From: Bryopsis sp. KO-2023
Taxonomy: Eukaryota > Chlorophyta > Ulvophyceae > Bryopsidales > Bryopsidaceae
DNA length: 64,000 nt
Assembly (NCBI GenBank): GCA_030272585.1
Contig: BSYQ01000009.1
Location: forward strand, 124,001-188,000
Direction of reading: 5' to 3'
The position numbers and the translations under genes are program-made. The notes below the pieces were generated by a model. It did no database searches. It worked only from the letters and a program-made list of their open reading frames with translations, and was not told the origin of the DNA. Of this stretch, positions 31,825 through 44,400 are shown one piece after another (position 1 is the stretch's first letter; every line of letters starts with the position of its first letter).

Positions 31825-32468
31825 AGTACTGTTCAGTGGAGGGTAGACGGACCTCAAGAGAACAAAGACACTTCCCCCTTCACACACCTTGACAGAGGGA
31901 AGTACTTGCAGGACTGTGGTTGAGGCATCGTAGGCGGCGGGCGCCTACGATTCCTTCCTGCTGGTACCGCCACCACAGGGAGTCTTTCTGATCCTAAAAG
32001 ATGGCTTTCGTATTCACATATTTCGTGCGAGAAAAGCGGTGCTGTACAGTGCGGTGTTATTCCCTCGCCTAACCCCTCAAGCTGATCACCGAAAAGGAAC
32101 CAAACGTCCGTTTTCCACGTCCTTGTCCCACTCTCAACTTGGATCACTTTTCTTGAGCACGGATATTGGACAACACGTGAGGACGTCGTCGTTCCAACCC
32201 CCGCGTCTTCCTGTGGGCATCTTTCGTCCCCCCCTTGACTCGCCGCGAAGCTTGGGGTTGCTTCTGCCAGCTTGTAAATATTATTATTCTGTCATTTGCA
32301 ACAGATCGGATCTTTATCGATTCATCAGTTTTCAAAGGTTTACGTCAGCGCGAGCGTGCCTGTTTTGCTCCGTTCCGCTGGTCAAACCCATCCATCGTCC
32401 TGTTCTCTTCCCACTTCTGGAACAAAGACGTCTTATCTATCGTCAAGCGGCCACGACGCTGAGCCGAC

Positions 32469-35400
32469 ATGCTGGGTCGCCACGTGTTGAGTGGTTCGCG
32501 TGGCCCCATTGCGCAACTGAACCCCAGGGCGTCATTCCCTATCTTGCAAGTTCCCTCGTGTCGCTTCAAGACTCCTGAGGGAGCGCTGCGAGCGAGTAGG
32601 CGTTGCAGCTTGCGCCATGGCCTACCTTCATCTTCACTTTTACACGCATCTTCAAACGTCGCTGGCGTTCTGGATCCCAACCAGAATGATGTGCAGGAAG
32701 TCACTCGCCCAGGCTTCAATGGCGTGCGCGCATTCCTTCAACGATTGTGGGCCATCTTTCAGATTGGAGCGGTTGCAGCGGTAGCGTCCGCGCTGCCGGG
32801 TCTCTTCGCTCGACAAGCGGGATTGAGTCTCACGCATGACCGCCGACCTGACGTTGTTGACGTGCGTGGGACCGACCAAGGTCTTTCGTCGAGTTCTTCT
32901 TGCTCGGTGAGTGCTCGCACGCTGAGATTCGCCTGTGCGTCCGCTGCATCTTCTCCTTCTACATCCCCCACTGTGAACGTCGCCTCCCCTGCAGCCGCGG
33001 CCGCCAGAGTGGCCGCACGCAAGGCCGTGCCCTTTTCTCGCAAGCTGAAGTATCGCGTGCAAGAGGTGAGGGGTCGACTCTCGTCAGAGTGAAAAAGAAA
33101 AAACGTCATTCCGTGTGACGACTCCAGAAACACACACTTGAGACTTGATGGAACTCCTTTCCCTGAATTTCAGGGACCCTCAATGCCAGAAACACCTACA
33201 TTCCGGCTGCACAATTCCTAGATAATCTTATGAGTGACCACCAACCATGTGAAACCTTGATATTCATCAAACAGGAGCCAAAAAAAACACTTTCAGCCCG
33301 TAGCCACTTCAGGTGGATTTTTTGCTATGACCTAATAGTCTTCGCTTCTGGGAATCCTGAAACCTGTTAAGATTATAGACAACCCTGTCAGCCCTGTGAT
33401 GTTTCGATGGTCCAGACAATGCTCATGCTACAGAAAACAAATATTTTCCTTTTCAAAATGTCACTGTTTTCCACATCAAAATCTGCTCTATTTGCGAATG
33501 ATAGAGATGGATAAGAAGGATTTTCGTCTGGCTTGCAGATTCTCGCAAAAAAGCTGGCTGGGAAGCTGTTCACTGTGCTCCTGGTTGCCATTCCAGTGAT
33601 TGGAATGGGAGGTCTGCTGTACAAATTGACTTCAGGGTCGACCTGGTCGCAATCCCTTTTCAAAGCTTACACCGTTATGAGTGACATTCCTGGTGAGCTT
33701 CCGGAAGAATTTTTAATGCAGCAAAAAATAAAATGTTGAAATGTCCCCACTCTTAACGGTTGTGGAAGATAGTTTTTCTCACACTGAGTTCATATAATCA
33801 TACATCCAAATCACTGGATTAAAGTTAAATAAAATATAATTTTGAAAAACGATGGATGCATTTCAATACCAATACCAAGCGACCTCTAGGAAGCAGCTAT
33901 TTGGTTGTTTGTTTCAATGTATTTTTTGATCATGAATGGATGGAACAACTGCATGGCCATTGCTATTCTCAACAGGGGCGGACGCATGTGATGAGAAGAA
34001 CATTCCTTCCACTATCGTTGCAAATTTGATTTTCATGTCCGGGCTGCTCACGTTTGCCGTCATTCTGGGTATCGTCTGCGATGATATTTCCAGCATGGTG
34101 CAGGACGTTCGACTTGGGAATTATCAAGTCTTGGAGGAGGGGCACACCGTGGTTTTGAACTGTAATAAGCAGCTTGGATCTGTCCTCAGGCAGGTCTGAA
34201 ATGGAAAGGAATGAGTCAACATTCACCCGTTGAGAAACACCAGTTTAATGCCATTCAAATTCAAATTCCGGCCCCTCCAGAGCATCGAAACAAGACTTCC
34301 GTTGTGCCAGCGGAAATAGAGTTTGTGGGTGTAAACCATCAAAGGGTAGCTGGACATGAGGGGAAAATTGATGGTAGTGATGTTTGGTGCTCAGATGGCG
34401 ATAGCAAAAGAGGAACGGACTGTGGGAACATTTAAGGGACCAGTTATTGTGCTGGCTGATGTCGACAAGGACGAATTGGACGCCATTACTGACCGGGCAT
34501 TGGATGGGCTCAAGCTAGATGTGAAAACACGGTCAGGCTGTACCCATGATGTGTCCGATTTGAGAAAAGTGGCGGCTGAGAAGGCGAAAACAGTCATTTG
34601 GCTTGAACCTGACGATGGAGATGAGGTAATGCTTGCTGGAGGAGCTGCTGAACAAGTGTTTTCAAATGGTTATCGATTTTCAAATTGGTTTATTTCAGCA
34701 TGTGAGGAAATTTGGGGTCAATGGTGCGTTTGTTGAATTTGAACAGTTTAGCTCTTTGTATCGAAGCATCATCTGGTTCTTAATGGATTTGGCACTTAAA
34801 TGCTGATTTGTGTGCAGACTTCTGTGAGTGCAAGAAGACAGACCGCCATTGCAAGTTTGAAAACATTGGGCACTGGAACGTTGAATTCCACCCACATCGT
34901 GGTTCAAACTCAGGAGTGCACAGACGATTTGCCCACCGGCCTTCCTGCAGTTTCGTTGGCTGTTCGATGTCCCCCATCTCATGAGCGAACGAAGCTGGAC
35001 ATTGTGGAAATGTACGATGCTCAAAATTTGGAGAGGTTGTTGGCCCAATGTGCTTTGCAACCGGGCCTTGGGAAAGTGATGGCTCAAATTTTGGAGCAAA
35101 GCAGGGACTCGTGCGAAATCTACCTGCAGGGATATGACCAGTTGACCGGTGAGGCAAAATGATATCAGAAAAGAAATTATATTATGTGAAATATAAAAAA
35201 AAATAAATAAAAAAAATTCACTGTGAAATAGTATTGAGTGCAAATAACAAGATCTGACTGTCCCTGTGTACAGGCAAAAAATTTTCAGAAGCTCGGCGCT
35301 TTTTCGACCAGGCGATTCCCTGTGGAATTTTGAGGAGCGACATTCATAGGATGGAGCTCAATCCATCAGAAAACTACGTTATTCAACCAAAAGATCGGGT

Positions 35401-37125
35401 GGTATTGGTTGCCCAATCGTTGAAAGCTGCAAGGCTGACTTCAAAGCCTGCAGGGGAGCCGTCCCCCTGGGTTAAGAGTGTCATGAAGACACCGGTGCAT
35501 GATAAGGACACCAATATATTGGTGTTATGCTTTGGAACCGAATGCGATGAATTTTTGGCTGCAATGACTGAATTTTCTCACGAGTCCGTGTGCATACATG
35601 TTGTTGCTAGGTGAGTGATGGTAGAAATCATTGAAAAATTGCTGTCGTGATTTCTTTTTGTTCGAGAAAATGCAACAGAACAACGCACAAGTACTGAGGT
35701 GGATTTCTGTCTAAAATCTCTCAGCTGCAAGCCCGCAAATCTTCCGAAGAATGCAGGAGCCTGTCGGGTGAAATTCCTTGAGGGCAACCCATCGTCGTAT
35801 CGAATGCTGTCCAGGGTGGGGTTGGACAGTATGGACAGTGTCGTCCTTTCTGGATTTGGTGACATGACTGCTGCCACAGCAGATGCTCAGGTAGGCTACT
35901 CTTGGTGTGAACTTGAGAAATCAAGCAATCCCTGTCAAGTGCTGAGAAATAGAAACGACAAAGGCAACTGATACGGAACTTGTACGTTTTTCACTTTTCG
36001 GTGTTGGGAGTAGTTTGGTTTCAATATTGTTGAAAAGGTAATAATATTCTGGGGCTATGATTTGCAACTGCCCTTTATTTTCTAAATTGGACAGATTATG
36101 ACCCGAGTGCTCTAGCTCCCCTGTATAGAAACTATTGGCACCTGGAATTGAGTAGATTCTTGTTGTTCAAATTGTGGGATATTTATGAAAATGCTGTGCA
36201 TCTTTGTAGGTGATATCATCCCTGATGCAGGTACAGGATTTAGCAACAAAAGCCTCCAGAGAAGTTCCAATTCATGTTGTGGCTCCAGTGAACAACCCCA
36301 AGAGTCAAGAAGTCGCCGAGAGTCTTGTGAGTGAAGGTATCAGGGAAAGAATGCCATGCACAATGGACCTCATTTTGCCTGAAGAGATGTCCAGTGGTGT
36401 GCTCACCCAGGTACGTAATCAATGGCTGAATTGTTTGTATTACTCGAAAGTTCCCCAATGTCAGATATACAGTACCTGAATGCTGGCCTCAAAGTAAGCA
36501 AAAGAACTCGGAGTGAAATTTCAAGAAGGGATTGATTCATTGGGCTGGCAAAGCTGATTGGGGTAGTGGTAATCCAAGCTGTCGGCTCAACGTGAGGGAA
36601 GCTTTTTAAAAAGTGAATTTCAGGGCATGACAGAATTCAGTTTTGTTGTTTGTTTCTGGTGTGTTCAGGTTGCTGCAGTCCCCCGACTTGATATGGTCTT
36701 CAAGGATTTGCTGGACTCCCAAGGAGTCGAGCTGTACATTCGAGACCCATCTTTGTATTCCTTGATTGGCAGAGGATCAACAGTGTGGAGGGATGTTATG
36801 GATGTCGTGCGGGGGGCAGGAGAGACTGCAATCGGGTAATCGACTGCAAAAAAAATTGGAAACGAAGCAAAATTGAAGCTTTTGTGGCATATTTTGTCTG
36901 AGTGGGTTGACAGGGAGCCAAGGAATCAGGAAATGAAACGGCAGTGGGGGGGGAAGAAAGATTTATGGATTGAATTTTGATGTTAGATGTGAACAATATT
37001 CTCGTATGTTTCTCAATTTTTACAGGTATATTGATAAGGAGGGGACAGTGCACACAGGACCGGTAGCCTCTTCGACTCATGCTTTCGAAGCTGGTGACAA
37101 GTTAGTGGTGCTTGCAGAAGACTAG
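32469..37125 (+). CDS. CASTOR/POLLUX-family ion channel
   Basis: These proteins are cation channels with a K-channel-like pore and cytosolic RCK-like domains. In plants they sit in the nuclear envelope (CASTOR, POLLUX) or the plastid envelope (PEC1, PEC2). Ten exons chain in phase: 32469-33065, 33539-33692, 33976-34193, 34395-34625, 34818-35148, 35274-35610, 35692-35890, 36210-36410, 36669-36835 and 37026-37125, giving 844 residues, a normal family length. The first exon is Ser/Ala/Arg-rich like a plastid transit peptide. Transmembrane stretches lie near residues 97-115, 205-225 and 265-288. Family phrases include KLKYRVQE, MAIAKEER, QCALQPGLGKVM and SLIGRGSTVW. One acceptor (before 35692, CAAG) is less typical. 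Plastid-envelope placement is inference. Confidence 0.85.
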
Positions 37126-38179
37126 TGATTCCATGCCAACAAGAGTAATTCATGAACAGATGGGAATTTATGAATGATGCCAGAATGGTGAAAAACTCCA
37201 TGCCTACAATTTTGGGAAAAAGAAATTCTTTGGTTTCTCCATCTTTCACTTGATCATTTCTTGTACACAACATACACCTGTTGACCTCAATGATTTAACT
37301 CAGTCTTGTGTTTCTGTTTTACAACAGAAACTTTTGACAAGTTTTAGAAAACACAACCCACCAGCCTGCCATCGAACTTCGAACAAGAGAGGTTCTCAAC
37401 ACCACCAATTTGCTTCCAGGAACTACACATTCCTTGCTTTTGACAACGAAGTCAATATCTCTCTCTGACCCCTACCACTGGTTGTGAAGCAAGACACCAC
37501 CACCCACTAGTGCTTGATCCACCCCACTTGTTGAAAAGAACATTTTATATGAAGGGGATCAACACAAAAGTCTGTTCGAGCCGAAAAAAACAATTGTCAC
37601 CAAAAATCAATGTGCGGCCCATTCATTCTGGGCTCCATCCATCAAACTTGTAAACTTTTGAAGAAAAACACATCCGAGATCGTGCGAATTCCCTTTGTTG
37701 CAACTTGGAAGCAAACGTTCATCCTCTTCTGTGGAAAATAAGGAAGCTAATGGGCTTAGTTGATTTAATTGATATTGAATGAATCGAAGACAGTGAATAG
37801 TGGAGTCGAGTAGACTGGGGAACTCAAGTGAGGGCGTTGTGGTTGGGAACTCAGTTTTTTTTCCGTTGTCCTACCTCTTCCTCCTGACGCACAGCCGTTT
37901 GGTTTTAGGCTGGGTCTCTGTCAAGGTGGTTTCGGGAGGTCAAGGAGACCTAGGTGCCCACAGAAACCTCTTTCAACAAGCCAAAAGCCATGAAAGGATG
38001 GGAACCTACTAGGAACTCATTGGTATCACAATTCCTCAAGGTTGTGGAAATTACGAAAGCCACTGTTCGGGCCATTATGCTGAAAGGGGCACCCGTGACC
38101 TCAACAATTACTCGAAGTGTTATGTTGGCGAAGATAGAGAAGGAATATCAGAAAAAAAGTATATTTGATCAACATACAC
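37126..38179. other. Intergenic region without a recognised gene
   Basis: About 1 kb between the channel gene and a palindromic element. Open frames are short and show no family features. The last 8 bases, ACATACAC (38172-38179), are the left target duplication of the next element. Confidence 0.4.
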
Positions 38180-39592
38180 CAGAGTTGTGCGCCGTTGCAA
38201 CGGCTCCGTTAATAACGGCGCCGTTAACGGTAACGGGCCGTTGCCGTTCCGTTGTCGCTAGCGTTTTGCAAACCCGTTAAAACCTGTTAATTGACCGTTA
38301 ACGATCACACTGCCGTTATTAACGGCACCTGCCGTTGCCATCGATTACAACGGTCAATGTTACTAAATTAAGAGTACTGGAATGAATAATCCACCCCGTC
38401 CCGTTCATGCCTCGCTCGTTTCGCAGGCAAGGAAAGGAATAAAAACGTATGGGGATGAAGCCAAACGAAAGAAGTGAATTTTTCGAGCACGTCGCACTTT
38501 GTCGCGTGCGAAACGAGCAAGAAACGAGGGAGATATCCCCGTTTCTGTATTTTCCACAGAAACATGGATATCTCCCTCGTTTCTTGCTCGTTTCGCACGC
38601 GACAAAGTGCGACGTGCTCGGAAAAAGTTTTTCTTGTGTCTTAGCTGCCTTTTCCAGGTCGAAAACGACTTTCCAGCAAAAACGGCGGGTGGTGTGGGTG
38701 AAGATCTACATCAGATCTATTTTTAACTTGATAAGAACTTCCGTCGTTGTGCCGCCTTTCACTGCCGCTAAAGTTGCCCAAAAAGCGGAACTTCCACGGG
38801 TCTTTTCACGAAGAAGAGGGCGAGACAGAGCAAGTTCCGCCTTTTCCCATTACCTCCTTAAATTTTTTATTTTAGTTGGTTCTAATTCTGAAAATAGCAT
38901 TAGGAAAAGGCGGAACCTGCTCTGTCTCGCCCTCTTCTTTGTGAAAAGACCCGTGGAAGTTCCGCTTTTTGCGCAACTTTAGCGGCAGTGAAAGGCGGCA
39001 CAACGACCGAAGTTCTTATCGAGTTAAAAATAGTTCTGATGTAGATCTTCACCCACACCACCCGCCGTTTTTGCTGGAAAGTCGTTTTCGACCTGGAAAA
39101 GGCAGCTAAGACACAAGAAAAACTTTTTCCGAGCACGTCGCACTTTGTCGCGTGCGAAACGAGCAAGAAACGAGGGAGATATCCATGTTTCTGTGGAAAA
39201 TACAGAAACGGGGATATCTCCCTCGTTTGAAACGAGTCGTTTCTTGCTCGTTTCGCACGCGACAAAGTGCGATACGCTCGGGAGAACATATGGATTCGGT
39301 TGGTTTTATTTCTAATCGAGTTTACTTCCTTCCTCACTCGCGAAACGAGCAGGGAACGAAAGGGACGGGGTGGATTATACATTAGTAATACTTGTAGAAA
39401 GGGTTGTGAGTACGGAAAAAACGCCGTTAACGGTGACCGTTGCAACGGGCCGTTACAACGCCGTTAACGGCCGTTAAACCGTTGTGCAACAACGGAACGG
39501 CAACGGTTTTCACGGCAATTAACGGCCGTTAATTGCCGTTGCCGTTGCCGTTCCGTTGCCGTTGTCGATTTTTCGACTTCGGCACAACTCTA
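38180..39592. mobile_element. hAT-like palindromic element, family 3, copy 1 (complete)
   Basis: The ends are CAGAGTTGTGC and GCACAACTCTA, flanked by a perfect 8-bp duplication ACATACAC (38172-38179 and 39593-39600). The 1413-bp element is an inverted repeat with its axis near 38870. The outer arms are arrays of CCGTTAACGG and CCGTTGCAACGG-type palindromic motifs. Each arm has an inner hairpin (GAAACGAGGGAGATATCC and its complement) of about 50-60 bp. The core is rich in GTTCCGC/GCGGAAC. There is no transposase. Open frames inside are by-products of the repeats. Confidence 0.87.
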
Positions 39593-39640
39593 ACATACAC
39601 ACACACGCAGACACACGCACACACACGCACACGGCATTAG
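39593..39640. repeat. CA-rich simple repeat
   Basis: A (CA)n-like stretch with interspersed GC steps directly after the family 3 element. It makes the exact edge of the target duplication easy to slip by a few bases, but the 8-bp match reads cleanly. Confidence 0.6.
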
Positions 39641-39768
39641 CCCTTCTTTGTTGAAGAAATGCTTGTTTCTTTTACTTCCAATCCTAGTGCACATTTTCAA
39701 CTGTAGCATCCGGTTAGAGACATTTCCCAAGTGTGGAAGCTGGCCACAGTGGTTCATGTTCTTGTAAG

Positions 39769-40708
39769 CAGACCTGGGCGCCGACAAGTTTTAAAGGACC
39801 GGACCGGATCAGAAAACCTGTCTTAGACCGGATTTGACCTTTCTTAGACAGGTCAGACCGGTCTGGAAAGATCAAATCCGGTCTAAGAAAGGTCAAACCC
39901 GGTCTAGTAAAGGACCACCTTTCCTAGACCGGATTTGACGTTTCTAGACCGGTTTGACCTTTCCAGACAAGTTGTCGCCTGTTTAGTACCGGTCATACTG
40001 GTGTGACCTGTTTAAGACCGATGTGACCCTGTTTTAGACCGGTGTGACGCCTAGTGTGACTTGTTTTAGACCGGCTCCAGGTCGATCTGGACAGGTGGGC
40101 TGCCTGTCCAGACCGACCCGACGCCTGTCTAGAACAGGTCACACAATTAAGCACTTTTTAGTGTATTAATTAGTTGGGAAGTGAGTTAATTAATTAAACA
40201 ACGAAGTAATACTTATTAAGTACATTTTTAATGTATGAATGACGTGAGCCAAGCTCACCAACCTCCGATTAGAGAGAGTCGATCAACTCAAGGGGGATTC
40301 GAGCCCGGGTTGGCTAAGCCCGAGTCGAAGGCACTATGAAGTAGCGGACCCCACCACAGGGACGCTCATATGGGGGCCGTTACCTTTAAGTACCCGTTTA
40401 ACTTTATTGCTAAAAATAGGTACTTAAAGGTAACGACCCCCACTTGAGCGTCCCTATGGTGGGGTCTGCTACTTTGTAGTGCCTTCGACTCGGGCTTAGC
40501 CAACCCGGGTTCGAATCCCTCTTGAGTCGAGCTCGTGAACTTGACTCACGTCATTCATACATTAAAAATGTATATAATAAGTATTACTTCGTTATTTAAT
40601 TAATTAACTCACTTCCTGATCGATTGATACACAATTAGCACGTAATATGTGCTTAATTGTGTGACCTGTTCTGGACAGGTGCCAGGTCGGTTTGGACAGG
40701 CAGCCCAC
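39769..40708. mobile_element. hAT-like palindromic element, family 1, copy 2 (right end lost)
   Basis: It starts CAGACCTGGGCGCCGAC like the copy at 5291 and shares its GACCGG-type arms. The core has its axis near 40400, and both head-to-head tRNA-like modules are kept (B box GGTTCGAATCC conserved near 40508). After about 40708 the similarity stops in the middle of the right arm and a retroelement-like sequence begins. The right terminal repeat and target duplication are therefore lost, and the 8 bases before the element (CTTGTAAG) cannot be matched. Confidence 0.75.
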
Positions 40709-41412
40709 CCAGGCCCCAACCACGACCCAGACTCTGACCGAGTGCTATCAGTGCTTGAGAAGGGATATGGGCTTTCCGAAAGGCCTTGCCCTGAAGCGCT
40801 TGGGTCCGTTGGTGAGAAAGTGGGCGGTGGAGTATGCGAATCAGAAAGAAGAAGGCGAATTCCCGGATCTGGCAACCAACCCAGATCAAAACCCAAAACA
40901 GGAGCCAAAACAGGACGACAAAAAGAGTCCTTCGGAGTCTAGCAGCAGTTCATCTTCGGAGCCTTCGTCCCTAGGTCCTCTTCCTCCACCTATGGATTTC
41001 CCTCCTTTGGATTTGGATGAGGAGTCCTCATTGAGGACGAGCCTCCAATCGACTTGGTTGAGGATCCAGTCGATGAACCAGCTGAGGACCCAGCTGCACC
41101 ACCAGCCGCCGCCGCAGATGCTGGCGCAGGTACTAGCTGAGATGTCTTCTGGAGTGACAGAAAAACGCAGACCAAGCTGGAGACCAAGCTAGAGAACAAG
41201 CCAGAGACCAAGCCTCAAGACAGAACGGAAGTTTTCTGTGAGTTTAGTTTGGGATTTTTCGTGGGCTTGTTTGGGGTTTAGTTTGCTGTTTGCTGTTTGT
41301 TGGTGGTTTTGTTGGGGGTTTATTCGACTTTCTTTTCTCGTTTCGTTCGACCTTTTTCTTTGTTTCTTTCTGGGTAGTGACGGGTGTGGACACCCTCTCG
41401 TGGGGGGGGGGG
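40709..41412 (+). pseudogene. Decayed 3' end of a retroelement polyprotein with polypurine tract
   Basis: A Pro/Gln/Glu/Ser-rich frame (from about 40692) runs to near 41030. An acidic, Pro/Ala-rich frame then continues one base out of register (EDEPPIDLVEDPVDEPAEDP...) to a stop near 41141, so one frameshift is present. A purine run GTGGGGGGGGGGG at 41400-41412 resembles a polypurine tract. This looks like the end of a gag-pol-type ORF and 3' region, joined to the broken family 1 element. Family assignment is uncertain. Confidence 0.35.
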
Positions 41413-41528
41413 ACAAATTGATAAATTGATAGTAGAACTCGGGTTTAGGTTATTGTGTAGTACAATTGGGAGTACGACAGGGTTTATAGGGCAGGGGGCC
41501 CTCCTGTAAGAATTAATCTTCCCAGTGA

Positions 41529-41546
<18 letters not shown>

Positions 41547-41559
<13 letters not shown>

Positions 41560-42782
41560 TGCTTGTGTCTCGGGGACTTGTGTGCCCCTATCATCAAGTG
41601 CCTTGTCCTTTTATAAACGAGGGTAGGGATACCACGATTGAGCCAACGGGGTCGACTCGAGTTTGGGTGCAAGGAACCGGAAGTGGTCTTGAGAAACGAG
41701 CCACAACCCTTCAATTGTGCATCAGACCGATTGGGAAGCAACCTCTTCCATGCATAATCTTTCGAGGAAAAGGTTTGCGGATCTCTCAAAAAGAAAAAAA
41801 GTCTTATGCGGGAGTTCGGGTATTATTCCAGCCAAAGGCTTGGGCAGATACAAACACATTTGTGAAGTGGGCTTGAAAAACATTTACTCCGTTTGTCAAG
41901 CACGAGCACCCGAACAAAGATGCCTTGCTTCTTTGCGACCAGTCATGGGCTGCACAGGACAGACCCATGTCCTGTGCGGCGCACAGGACAGGGTTCTGTA
42001 CGGGTTCTGTGCACCCTGTGCAGGTCTGTCCTGTGCAGCGGAATTGCACAGGCCAGAACAGCACAGACTGTCTGTGCACGGAACAGGGTCGGACCTGTGC
42101 GCACAGGCGCACAGACTGCACAGAACAGCACAGAATCTGCACAGACTGTGCACAGAATCTGCACAGACTGTGCACAGAATCTGCACAGACTGTGCACAGA
42201 ATCTGCACAGACTGTGCACAGAATCTGCACAGACAGTGCACAGAACTGCACAGAATCTGCACAGAAACTGCACAGACCGTGCCTGTGCTGTGCTGTGCAA
42301 TCTGTGCGACTGTGCAGCACAGGTCCGACCCTGTCCTGTGCACAGACAGTCTGTCCTATCCTGTCCTGTGCACAGGGGTCTCAGCCCATGTCTGTTTGCG
42401 ACAATGTGACGAGCCAAGTTGCATCAACTTTTCGTGAGGCGATGGGATCAAATGGAGTTTTGGTTTGGCTTTTACCTCCAAATATCAGTCATCTGATACA
42501 ACCAATTGATCAAGGGATTGGAGCTATGGTGAAACACCATATGATGGAGGCAATTAATCGTCAATTGGAGGAGGACAAAGTGGGATGCGTCTTCGCTCAA
42601 CGCAAGTGAGCGAAGAATCGCCATGACGCATTGGCTCAAAGATGCTTGGGATGTCCTTTTGGAGAAAAAAGAGACCTTATGGAAAGTTTTTGACACCATG
42701 CATGAAAAGGGCGGCGATACGAAGGGCACCTCGACTCACACGCAAGATTTCCTGGTCTCCAGGGCGTTGTTCCGCACTTGAT
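41547..42782 (+). pseudogene. DDE-type (DDE_1/pogo-like) transposase remnant, interrupted
   Basis: The translated sequence follows the DDE_1 endonuclease family. It has YHQVPCPF where the first catalytic Asp is expected (the codon at 41592-41594 is His), then GSTRVWVQGTGSGLEKR, IFRGKGLRISQKEK and FQPKAWADTNTFVKWA. The second Asp lies in LLLCDN, then LPPNISHLIQPIDQGIGAM and a C-terminal ERRIAMTHWLKDAWDVL. It is dead: the first Asp is lost, there is an in-frame TGA at 41874-41876, a 455-bp palindromic element is inserted at the second Asp codon, and a one-base frameshift lies near 42590. It is unrelated to the hAT-like ends of the palindromic elements. Confidence 0.75.
41940..42394. mobile_element. 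hAT-like palindromic element, family 4, copy 1
   Basis: The ends are CAGTCATGGGCTG and CAGCCCATGTCTG, with a perfect 8-bp duplication TTTGCGAC (41932-41939 and 42395-42402). The 455-bp body is built of CTGTGCACAG and CACAGAATCTG-type palindromic repeats and folds on itself. It is inserted in the transposase remnant exactly after its second catalytic Asp codon. The frames seen inside on both strands are low-complexity by-products. Confidence 0.88.
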
Positions 42783-44400
42783 CGAAATAATTCCGTTAGA
42801 GGGTATGGACTTCAACTTGTTATTCAAGTGATATTTGCCACGGCGGCACTTCTCCGACAGTTCTACCAACTTCTTTAGGGGAGACACTTTTCGCCTTTTG
42901 TAACTCTCCTCTCTCTTCTTGACACCGTCTATTTTTCTTAACGAAGACATTCAAAACAACTTCGGTAAACCGTGGTTCGGAGGAAGCAAAAAAAGTTCAA
43001 AAAGTTTTCGACCGGTATTGTAGTGAATCGCCTGATTCAGAGCCTGCTGGGCCCTGAATCAGGAGATCTGACTGTAGGTTGGCGAGCTGGCAGCTCAGCA
43101 GGTGTCCCTGCTGAACTGGCAGCTCAGAACATTCTATGATCTGACCTGATACAGTGATGGGTTCACTGTGTCAGCTCAGTAGTTGTCTGATCAGGGGATC
43201 AGGTCTTGTCAGAGGTGCTGCAGCAGGGTATTTGGGCAGCGCCTCTAGGGTATTGATACACTTGGTTTTAACCTAGCTTTAACCTTGTTTGGAGTGCTTT
43301 GCACCTTGGTCTCCCTTTGTTTCACCTTCAGCTTGGCTGGCAGACTTGCAGAGTCGCAGCCGTTGCAGGTATCAACTCGCAGCTGTGACGGTTTCCTTGG
43401 GGATGGGAGCGGACCTTGTCTCGCACAATTTTACAACCTTCGACAAGATAATCACAAGACCCTTTCATCGGAATAAATAGCCCAAAGAGTCTTGCTGAGT
43501 CAACCTACCCTAACCTTCGCCCATACAAACATCAAGATCAGTTAACTCCATCTAACCACCCCTGGATCAGATTGTCCCAATTGTAAATCTAGCCACTCCT
43601 GGACTAAACCACCCCATGGTAGGCCCAAAGCCGATCGAAACGAATCAATCAACCCCCACAATCTTTCCTCTAATCCCACTAATCCTCTACCACCACTGAA
43701 CTACTGTTACAGCAGCACTGTTTTGGAGTAATGTTGTGAAAAGGAAAATGGAATATTGTTCCCATTATTGGGAGGGGAGACATGCGGGTACGTGTTGCAT
43801 TGCAACAAGTGGTCTTCTCTTCAAATCGCAAATTATTTTCGCAAACAATACAAAGAGGGTTTTACCAGATAAATCATTAGTTTATAGAGCAAGGGACAAA
43901 AGGGTTGTAGTAACTTTCAGCAAATCAAATACACATTGATCTAATGCAGTGAAACAGTGGTGGGCTGTAACATGCAGGGTGCCCCAGAATGTTTTTGATA
44001 ACATCAATGATGGGATACGTGAAAGAAAAATGGCCCAGTCAAGAGCAAACTGAAATTCCGTTGATTCTTATAAAGGATTGCAAGAGCGTGCACACATCTC
44101 AAATCATATTTAACATGGTTTAATAAGGAATTTTAAAATTGGCACATTGTTCTTGTTCCTCCGGGAATGAAGGGGAAAGTACAACCATGTGATCAAGCTT
44201 TGAATTGATGCGTAAAACATATTGTAAAGAGGGAGTTTGATATTGGACTTGCAAGCCATGTTCCGAAGCAAATGCATGAGGGAGTTTCACAAGGAGAAAT
44301 CAAGATTCCTTTCGACATCGGCTCAAAGAGGTTTGTTGCTTGGTGGTGACAGTGAAGACAAACCACAGGAGGAACAAAAGTCTATGAATGTGGTCAAGAA
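42783..44400. other. Region without a firm gene; locally palindromic part at 43030-43265
   Basis: Between the transposase remnant and the RNase H remnant I see no gene with family features. At 43030-43265 short inverted motifs cluster (CCTGATTCAG/CTGAATCAGG, AGCAGG...CCTGCT, CTGATCAGG), reminiscent of the arms of the palindromic elements, but I found no terminal repeats or target duplication. The rest is AT-rich with stop-ridden frames. Confidence 0.35.

Noticed and set aside
32039..32578. 179-codon plus-strand frame before the channel gene
   Set aside because: Overlaps the channel start in another frame and looks like random Ser/Arg/Leu-rich sequence; more likely 5' flank.
38449..39467. Overlapping 60-180-codon frames on both strands within 38180-39592 and 44698-46145
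   Set aside because: They are mirror translations of inverted repeats with Arg/Phe-rich low complexity; no family features and no consistent codon bias.
41717..42609. Cys/Gln/Thr-rich frames up to 238 codons across the family 4 elements
   Set aside because: They translate the CTGTGCACAG repeat array and appear on both strands in several frames.
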